NCBI RefSeq assembly: GCF_964340395.1
Contig: NC_135562.1
Span: forward strand, 12,363,043-12,427,042
Origin: Glandiceps talaboti
Taxonomy: Eukaryota > Hemichordata > Enteropneusta > Spengelidae
Length of the DNA stretch: 64,000 bases
Direction: 5' to 3'
Below the pieces are notes generated by a model, which had not been told where the DNA came from, did not search any database, and saw nothing but the letters and a program-made list of their open reading frames with translations. Positions 56,051 to 64,000 of this stretch are shown here, in pieces (position 1 is the stretch's first letter; every line of letters starts with the position of its first letter). Position numbers and translations under genes: made by a program.

Positions 56051-57407
56051 TCTTCCAATAAATTTGATACATTTGAATCAATTTTCAAACATTCTTCAGT
56101 ATCATTATGTAATATGTTCTTAATGGTGGATCACGTTTCCTGTGATAGAATGATATATTGGCCCAGAGTGAAGCCAGATATACAAATGTTTGGGTAACTT
56201 AGGGGGTGTAATCTTAGTCCTGACCTAACCCTGTCTCCCTAGCTTCCTGATAAATATATTAATCCCCCATCATTACTCTACCACATAACACCCAAACCTT
56301 AAAAATAACTGAAAAGAAAAAAAAAATGGAAATTAAAATTAACACCGTTCACAAATTGCTTGATACAAATACATGAATAAACTGGTTTGATTTTGATGAT
56401 AAAATCTAGACTAATACTATGTGGAATATTTGAGTGGGCTACCTTTCAAAGCCCCTTTCTCTCTCTCTCTCTCTCCCTTTTCTAAGAATAGGGTGAATCC
56501 AGTTGAAACGTGTAGGCACAGAGTTGACATTTTGTGATCTTTAGTTTGAAATTTGAGGTAAGTGGGCCGCACTATAACAACATGGTTACTACTACTATTA
56601 AAGAACAAATCTGAACGATTTTACACTCAAAATAATAGTATTCCATAAAGAACTATTATAGTAATAGAATTTGATCAGAAATTGAGGGGAAAAAAGTGTA
56701 TTTCCATCCCTGAGTAAGAGTCTGAATTTTAATGATTACAAATAACAATAATTTACCTTCATTAAATGACTTACACTGGAACTAATATCCACCCAGGTGT
56801 CAAAATAAATGGTACTCAAATTACAAAACATATATTATCATCGCAAATTGAGAATCTAATTACAAAAGTATTGTTTAGGGAATGTGAAAACTCCGAACAA
56901 AAAAATCATCAATTTCTTGAAACTCGTGACTACATGCGTGGTTAATAGTATGACCATTAACATTACTTGTTTCACATTTCTACTCTAGCAAGTGAATTAC
57001 AGCCTGTCTATATTTAGATTCCAGAAGTCACGCTAACGCAACACCCGTGGAATTACTCAACATCCATTTGCATTTTGCCGGGAAGTGTTACATCAGTCAT
57101 TCATAATTACGATATAGATAACCTTATCCCTATCTCATTACTATATGTATCTTTCCCACGTACTTTCCGTAGTACTTTCCATAATGCCGATAATATTGAG
57201 TGATATTGTCAAATCCCTCATGTGTATAGCTATCATGCAGTAATACATATATAGAAATAAATACATGAAGTATTAAATAAATAGACATCAAAATACCCAC
57301 ACAAAAAAAGAAATCGCGATTAAATAAAAAGGGATATGTTGGAAATCTTTCATGTGTACATTTCATTTTTTTTCCTATGTATATTTCATACTCGTAACAT
57401 TGAAGTG
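56051..57407. other. AT-rich sequence, no gene seen
   Basis: A short (CT)n piece at about 56458-56475. No gene. Confidence 0.45.
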
Positions 57408-57525
57408 GCCATATGGATGAGGCTTGGGTAATTATTTCTGATTTCTGATTTATAAAACAATTTTATTGTGGCTTCCTACTTGAAAAATCAATGTGAAACA
57501 CCATAGTCTGAGTCTGTGTTTGTAA
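57408..57525 (+). repeat. Dispersed repeat D1, copy 2
   Basis: Partner of 12188-12305, same orientation, about 85 percent alike by eye over 115 bp. Confidence 0.75.
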
Positions 57526-58679
57526 CTCAATACATTGTAAAAAGCTAAAGAATGTGTACATTATTCCTTACTGTACGTACAATAACAAACCTTTCACACA
57601 TTTATTAATAACCTTAGGCATTGCACATTGTTTAGGCAGTCAGTTATGAGTTTGAAAAAAATAACAACATCAAAATTTGAAATAAATACAATACAAGATG
57701 AACATAGAAAAAAAAACAAAAAAAACTTTAACATTGCAAATTTTCAAGACTTGGTTTCACACAATAAAAAAAAAAGGAAAGAGCTGGGAAAACCATGGTA
57801 CAAATTGATCTCAAAATAACTATTTTCCAAAAAAAAAAAGGGAAAAAAAGAAACTCTGAGAGCTGTGAAAAACATACAAAATGACCAAGATAATATCGCA
57901 AACAGTACAGTAATGGTTAAAACGACGTTAACGTGATCTAAAAAAAAAAAGGAAAAGTGATATATTTATTTTTAAAATCAGCACGAGTTTGTGAGATTTA
58001 CAAATATAAGAAATTTCAGTAGTGTAGTATAACTTGAATACCATTTAGTATCAATCATAGATGGTTGAAATATTGTCAGACATTTGATGCTATATATATT
58101 GTGAGATTCTTTTATACAGACAGATGTCCGCTCATAACTAAAATATTTATGAAAGATAACTTATTGTCATATTTTGAACATTAAAAATATATTATTTGAA
58201 ATTTGTGTGAATAAGGAATTAATTTTTCATTATGAATAATTTGATGTAAGCTGAACTGAATATTTTAGCAGGTACTCTTAACTTTTTTAAATGGTTGTAA
58301 TAATGAACTTGGAAAGTTGAAGGATTTTATGCGTGGCAGTGAAAGATATATTTGACTCTAAATTAGTATAGTGAATGTCGTATTGTCAAATATGTATTCC
58401 AGTGGTTTTGCTAAGGGTAGGTTAACAGAAAGGGAGAAAGGGTTAAAAATGGCAGTGATTCGCCAAAGAGTCTGGTAATTTTGTTTGGGAACCCTGGTAC
58501 ATTTTACCTACTTTAACTGCTCTTAGTGAAAAAAAAAACACTGTTAGAGCATTCTTTGAAAACCACGTTGTAAAAAAAAAAAAACGTGTAATTTCTGATT
58601 TTGTCGAAACTGAAAATTTAAGCTGCATGATCTTTTTGCATTGTTTCAGTACCAACAAAAATGAATAAAAAACATCAGT
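57526..58679. other. A-rich sequence, no gene seen
   Basis: Several A-runs between 57705 and 57955. A 63-codon Lys/Asn-rich frame at 57628-57819 follows from composition. Confidence 0.45.
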
Positions 58680-58757
58680 AAGTACTTTTTAATTTAGAAA
58701 TATTGTAGGTACATGTACCTTTAATTTAAAAACATCGGGGGTACTTTTAATTTGTCC
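58680..58757. repeat. ~35-bp tandem repeat, 2-3 copies
   Basis: TACTTTTTAATTTAGAAATA, TGTACCTTTAATTTAAAAAC and GTACTTTTAATTTG mark successive units. Confidence 0.6.
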
Positions 58758-59604
58758 AAAATATAAATGTCATCACTTCGTAGTGGCGACCTTTGTGATA
58801 GTTTTATTCTCCCTTTTCATGTTGTATTAAAGTTAAACCACAATCCCTATTATTCTGTTATCTGTTCTCATTATATCTATTTGGTCATCATTTTTTTTCT
58901 AATTTGGACAATTTTGTCTCCATTCAGAAACTGTAATCAGCTTTACTTTGGTACTATAATCATTAATACCAGTATGTCTGAAATGTACACTACCATGTAG
59001 TTCTTAAAATGTCACATGTGATCGGAACAATTCATCATTACCTTCCATCTGCCCTGCCTGAAAAAAATTGTTGTGAAATTTTTGCTTAACTGTTTGAAAG
59101 ACACGGTTGTATTTTGATAGTTAGATAAAAACTAACCCACATTTCCTAGATATTTTACTTTGGTTCGCAACAATTTAAAAAAAAATATAAAAGTACTGTA
59201 TATTTTATGGATGTTGGTTAGGTAAAAATCTTCTCACATTCCCAGATATTTTACTGGGGTTTCCTGGTCCTATCAATATTAATGGTGCTCAGTATGGAAA
59301 TCTGTACCAGGTTTTCATTACCTTCCTTTGTTGGCAGCCAGGGTTCCCAAACCATGGAAAAAACACCGGAATAGAAAGCCCTACTTCTTAGTCTGCTATA
59401 ACCCACATACATAGAGAATGTATAATTCAATATTGGAACCAAACTTTGACCAATTACTGACACCCATAATTCTATTTTTATGTTGGTATTACTATTCCAT
59501 AATCTAGTACTCTTGTAACTGTGGATATGTGTAATAGACTGATCATTCATTAATTGTATCGGTGATAGTGACACTTCCATTGCTATTTTTATGCTATAGA
59601 AGAT
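58758..59604. other. AT-rich sequence, no gene seen
   Basis: CCTAGATATTTTACTTTGGT near 59145 and CCCAGATATTTTACTGGGGT near 59240 form a diverged duplication. The 109-codon antisense frame at 59251-59580 is unrecognised. Confidence 0.4.
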
Positions 59605-59618
59605 TTCTCAATATATCT

Positions 59619-59667
<49 letters not shown>

Positions 59668-59676
59668 AATATATCT

Positions 59677-59715
<39 letters not shown>

Positions 59716-59772
59716 GTCTCTCTGTCTCTGTCTCTCTCTCTGTCTCTCTCTGTCTCTGTCTCTCTCTCTCTG

Positions 59773-59807
<35 letters not shown>
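59605..59807. repeat. Duplicated (CT)n block, (CTGT)n and (AC)n
   Basis: TTCTCAATATATCTATATTC precedes a (CT)n tract twice (59605 and 59662), followed by mixed CT/CTGT steps and an (AC)n tract at about 59773-59806. Long Ser/Leu or Arg/Glu frames here are artefacts. Confidence 0.93.
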
Positions 59808-59809
<2 letters not shown>

Positions 59810-62800
59810 CATCTGTACCTCTCTCTCAATGTATAGAAACATGTAAATTTTACTACATATTGTAGAGTTTTTGTCAAAAATATTGATTTATTTGACAGTT
59901 CAATTGATCAGATTTGCCCCTCTCTGTTTCTTGCATAAGTGTCACTAGCAAAACTGTATAAGATACAGTTGAATATATTAGAAAGTGTAAATTTGTCCAA
60001 ATATACCCAGTCATTAACTTTTTAAGATAATTACAGAACACAAAAAATGGAACTCACAAACATTACAGTCGGGTTCAGTAAATTATACATGGTACATGGG
60101 ATTACATTGTAACCTCGCCCAAACTTGAGAATTTGTCAAGTGAAATTTGTGTTGCCACTTCCAGTCAAAAAGGAAGTTAAAACATATAACACTTGAAATC
60201 TATATAGACTTGCCATTACTGCAGTCATGAATTTGATCTGATACTCATCCAGCTGATGCACACTCACACGGAATTCTCTGGAAAACTCACCATATGGTAA
60301 AAAGAAACCCTAACATGTAATTTATACATCGCTATTAAAGATGGCCGACTTCCAAGTTTGTCTGGCATTCCTCTAAATGTTAAATGTATATGATAGGCTA
60401 GAATGTAGCCCTTTCTTGACCTAATGGCAATTTCTGTACTCTCGTCTGACACTTCACAAATGCATCACTACAGAAAAAAAATGAAAAAACTCAATTTATA
60501 TGAAGATTCGATTACTTTACAATCTAAATTTGACAGCAATTCATTAAGAGGTGTTATTTCTTTAAATCCACTCTAAAATGAAGTTGAGTCCTTGAAAAAA
60601 CTTACGAATAATCAAGAATTTTCATCAAATAGTTTGGGTGAAAAAAAATCTGACATTCGACACACTCCAACACAGTAGCTGTTCTTCTAATTTACAAATT
60701 TTAGTCAGTTTTTCTCCCTTTGAAACATCAAATAAAGTCTAGTTATGTAAATTTTTGCTGAATATGCATTAAACCAAATTTAAATATATGAATAATCTCA
60801 TCTGTTTCAAACTTAATATTTCTTTTTCAACAGTTTTGCGGGTATTTTTTTTTCAACTTTCATTCTCAGTTTTAGGTAATTTTGTTCATCAACTATTCCT
60901 TTTTACGTTATAATTTGGAACAGCTTTAGCCAAAAACATGTTCTGAATCATAGTCTGTGACAAATTTTTCTGTCATTGTCAATGTGTATTTTCTTAGAAT
61001 TACCAGTAGTACTCTTAGTATTAAGATTTTTTGTCATTTTTAGATTCTTTTTTTTTTAAAAACATTATTCCTTTATTTTTTTGCTGCTGATAACTTTGTG
61101 CAAACCTAGTCAAACATCTCCCTTTGACTAGATAATCATTTACAGAGATATATAAAGACACATGGCTTTTTTAGGCCTTGGTGAGGTAATTTTTGCTCCT
61201 TTAAAAATTTGTAAACTTTTCTAATATTTCATGTTTTTTTCTGTCCCCAAAATCATCCTAGCCTATTGAGTATGATAGTATCTATGAACTTCATCCAAAA
61301 TTTTACTGAATTTCACAAAAAATTTTGAAAAGAAAATAATTTTTGCTCTCTTCAAATATGGAGGGAAAAATTTCAAGAAATGTTGATGAGTTCCTATCGG
61401 TGATACATACACCAGACTACAGACTACAGTTCTCATCCATTTACAGATTTTTTTTGTTTAATAAGGTGAATTTTGTTAGGCCTATCCTAATTCTACTGTA
61501 TGACACAAAATCATCTCATCTACTTACCAATGAGTAAAGAACACCAAAATGAAAGGCTGCTACATGTTCTCACGGCTACTATTACACTATTTCAAAGGCA
61601 AGATGGAAGTGCACCGCATTTGTAGCTAGTCTGAGATAACTACAGCAGCTGGAGAGACATTTTTGGCATTCCACTCATTTGGTTATATTATGAAGGCTTA
61701 CTATGTATGGGCAAAGTCAGCCAGATAAGCCCTTACTGTGTTCTACAGCACTGTCCACTACCTACCACATAACTTCCTTTTTCTTGAAAACTCAGCCGTG
61801 GAAAACAAAGCAACGATTCATTAATGTCCATATCTTGAATTTAACAAAATGGAGGAAATATCAAAAAGGTGATTTCCCCCCCCCCCCCAACATACAATTC
61901 ACATGAAGACTAGCAACCAGAATTTAATTATAGCTAAATCGTTTTAATTAATTTGACATCCTGAGATTAAGATGTTACATTATTAAACTGTTCTCACAGA
62001 TTTTAAAATAGTGCAAAGATCGATAATCATTTCTCATTGGACTGGGTGATTAATATAGAGTAGGAAAAAGGACACAATGAATGGCCTATCTATCCGTCTA
62101 TCCGTCCATATTTAATTAAACAACGTATTTCGACGATAAAACTCATGGTACTATCCAATCACTATTCCTGTGTTCTCAAAGTTCAAACGACTCCGAATCG
62201 GTAGTTGAAATTGTAGAATTGTTCAATTGGAACGAAAACTGATAGCAGGCCACCATATTGGACATACATGTAGAAAGCACTGTACATGCTTTGATAGAAA
62301 GGCACTCAGTCAGAAATAATACTCAACAAATTATCCACAATATACAGTACAATTATTTGTCTTCTAGAAACTTATAGATATGTGGAGTGGGGATGATCAT
62401 AAAAAAAACTACCAAAACGAGTTTCAATGAGAAAGTATTTTTATGGTTATATTTTCATTCACTTGTACTGTCACTGATGAATTCTCGGCATAGTTTTGTC
62501 TGTAACAATGGCTTGTGGCTGATATTCCTAGTCAAGATGGACCCCATCTGTGAATTTGCTAATGTTTGAAAAATGAGAACATGTAGACGAGAACCAATTT
62601 AGAATGTAGAGAGATTTCGGTACATTTAACTTAACATTTTGATTTTACTGTAGTGGAAAGTCTAAGGACTCAACAAGGTCACGAGGTACCTGCGTTCTTA
62701 TTTTACAATGTACACTGAAAGTCAGTCAGATAATGTTTTCAATGTGTGAACACTCGGTTGTAAATTAACATGTCATCCTAAAAGTTACGTTATGTACAGA

Positions 62801-63442
62801 AGAAAAAAAATTGTATTATAAAATTGTCTAGAAGTTGTAAAGTTAATTAGTAAATAGTCAAGCACCAAGTACGGTATTGAAGTTAGAAGAAATAAATTAG
62901 CCGCTAAATACTTGGAATTGCATGTAATCGAAGAAGGCAGATTTGCTTCTGATTGTGAGTGAACTGTTACCAGGATATTTCAGATTGAAAAGATGTCATC
63001 GATGAGTAAATGGTGTAGATATTCAAAAATGGCTCATTTGTTAAATAATATGGCAAAATATATATAACACATCAATAAAAATTTAAAATAGAAATTATAT
63101 AGGATATGGTTTGCCGACAGCTTCTCTGAACTAAAAAAAAGAGGAAGGACTTGTAATGGGTTTGATACTGAAATCAGATTTAGTGTAAAGTTTATAAACT
63201 TGTGAAATCTGTGTGAAAGGTTACAGGGATAAAGGGCCTTAGGAGATTACAACTGTGCCCAAAGTTCTCTCTACAGCTGAACTCGGTACAACTTCGGATT
63301 AAAGTCAGTAATTCTTACTTGACACAGCTATATGTAAATTTATACCTACAATCCCATAAAAATTGTAAAAAAAAAAAAATGTGAGAAACCACATCATAAA
63401 TCTAAAAGGGAGAATTCAAACTACGTATAGAAAAGGAAATAA
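59808..63442. other. AT-rich sequence, no gene seen
   Basis: 3.6 kb with no array, hairpin or coding region recognised. Small features: a C-run at about 61876-61888 and CTATCTATCCGTCTATCCGT near 62087. Frames of 60-67 codons have no support. Confidence 0.45.
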
Positions 63443-63494
63443 CATGAATGAATGAATAAGTGAGTGAGTGAGTGAGTGAGTGAGTGAATGAATG
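63443..63494. repeat. (GAGT)n / (GAAT)n microsatellite
   Basis: ATGA steps passing into about seven GTGA steps and back to ATGA. Confidence 0.93.
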
Positions 63495-64000
63495 AACAAA
63501 GGCTCTCACCATACATCAGCTTATGACTGGAATGCCGGTCTGCATGGGAAAAAAGCGAAGGATGACGATAGGTATGCAGTTGTAGTTTTATCAGCAATCC
63601 GGTGTTGTAGTAGCAGGATCAGTGAAAGGGGAAAGCACTGTGTCAGCTTCTTGCCGGAAGAAATTCTTGTGGCTATATGAAAGGACGGTTGTCTAGAAAA
63701 TGTTACCTTAGGTTAGCTGGTTTGATAAATGATGTCGGACTGACAGGGATTGAGAGAGAAATAGTGCAGTGATGTCACAGCAGTGTTGAGTAGCATGCGC
63801 ATGCCATTGCCCAGCTGATCAGGCCCAAAAAGGAGAGAACGAAAGGTCTGTAAAAATTCCATGCATAGTTAGTAGTCAGGGTATCCGTAGATGTCAAAAG
63901 TGACAGAGATAGACCCCTAGCTTGATACAGACACCATGTTGGAGCCCCTGTGCAGCTGAAAGGATGGACTGGTCTAAAGTTTGGATTGGATGGGATGGAA
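63495..64000. other. Less AT-rich window end, unresolved
   Basis: The last 500 bp look noticeably richer in G and C than the preceding kilobases. A 62-codon frame (63492-63680) begins in the microsatellite and reads through GC-richer sequence (AYDWNAGLHGKKAKDDDRYA, SERGKHCVSFLPEEILVAI). It is not recognised. The region could be approaching a gene outside the window or a younger element. Confidence 0.3.

Overview
The window looks like AT-rich, non-coding animal DNA (G+C about one third by eye, not computed), most likely from a marine invertebrate. Evidence for this: no bacterial operon or ribosome-binding-site pattern; dense di- and tetranucleotide microsatellites; many kilobase-scale minisatellites; TIR and foldback elements; tRNA-like SINE remnants; and one decayed Ty3/Gypsy reverse-transcriptase fragment. 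Frequent ACATGTA-type words and the low G+C fit a lophotrochozoan such as a mollusc, but this is only an impression and the clade is not established.

I find no intact protein-coding gene. Nearly all open frames are translations of microsatellites or minisatellites, or random frames of 60-110 codons. Two places carry coding-like sequence: the broken Gypsy RT at 10945-11373, and an unrecognised frame with one internal stop at 29313-29634. The window is best read as intergenic DNA or part of a very large intron.

Layout. 1-7.7 kb: four tandem arrays (46-, 32-, about 18- and about 45-bp units, one of which reverses orientation), foldback copy A and a 113-bp array that decays along its length. 8.2-11.9 kb: foldback and TIR elements, the Gypsy fragment and a 43-bp array. 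12-21.2 kb: dispersed repeats, a tetranucleotide block, a 52-bp array, G-runs, foldback copy B and a large array mixing 88- and 119-bp units. 21.2-30 kb: mostly unremarkable AT-rich DNA with long (CT)n and (AT)n tracts and the coding-like fragment. 30-34 kb: a palindromic element, foldback copy C and a TIR element. 35.6-36.7 kb: a 36-bp array with 22 units and no indels. 37.4-38.9 kb: an 81-nt hairpin and a 736-bp element with long TIRs flanked by a 9-bp direct repeat. 40.2-49.4 kb: a CpG-dense patch, two hAT-type MITEs with 8-bp target duplications, more dispersed repeats and a 94-nt hairpin. 50-64 kb: degenerate long-period repeats and otherwise featureless AT-rich DNA.

Nothing here works as a gene system. 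What is informative is the repeat biology: at least five non-autonomous element families with two or more copies inside the window, some with target-site duplications, and tandem arrays that show recent homogenisation, higher-order structure and an orientation switch. The best leads are the 736-bp long-TIR element, the hAT pair, the three-copy foldback family, and two miRNA-precursor-like hairpins.
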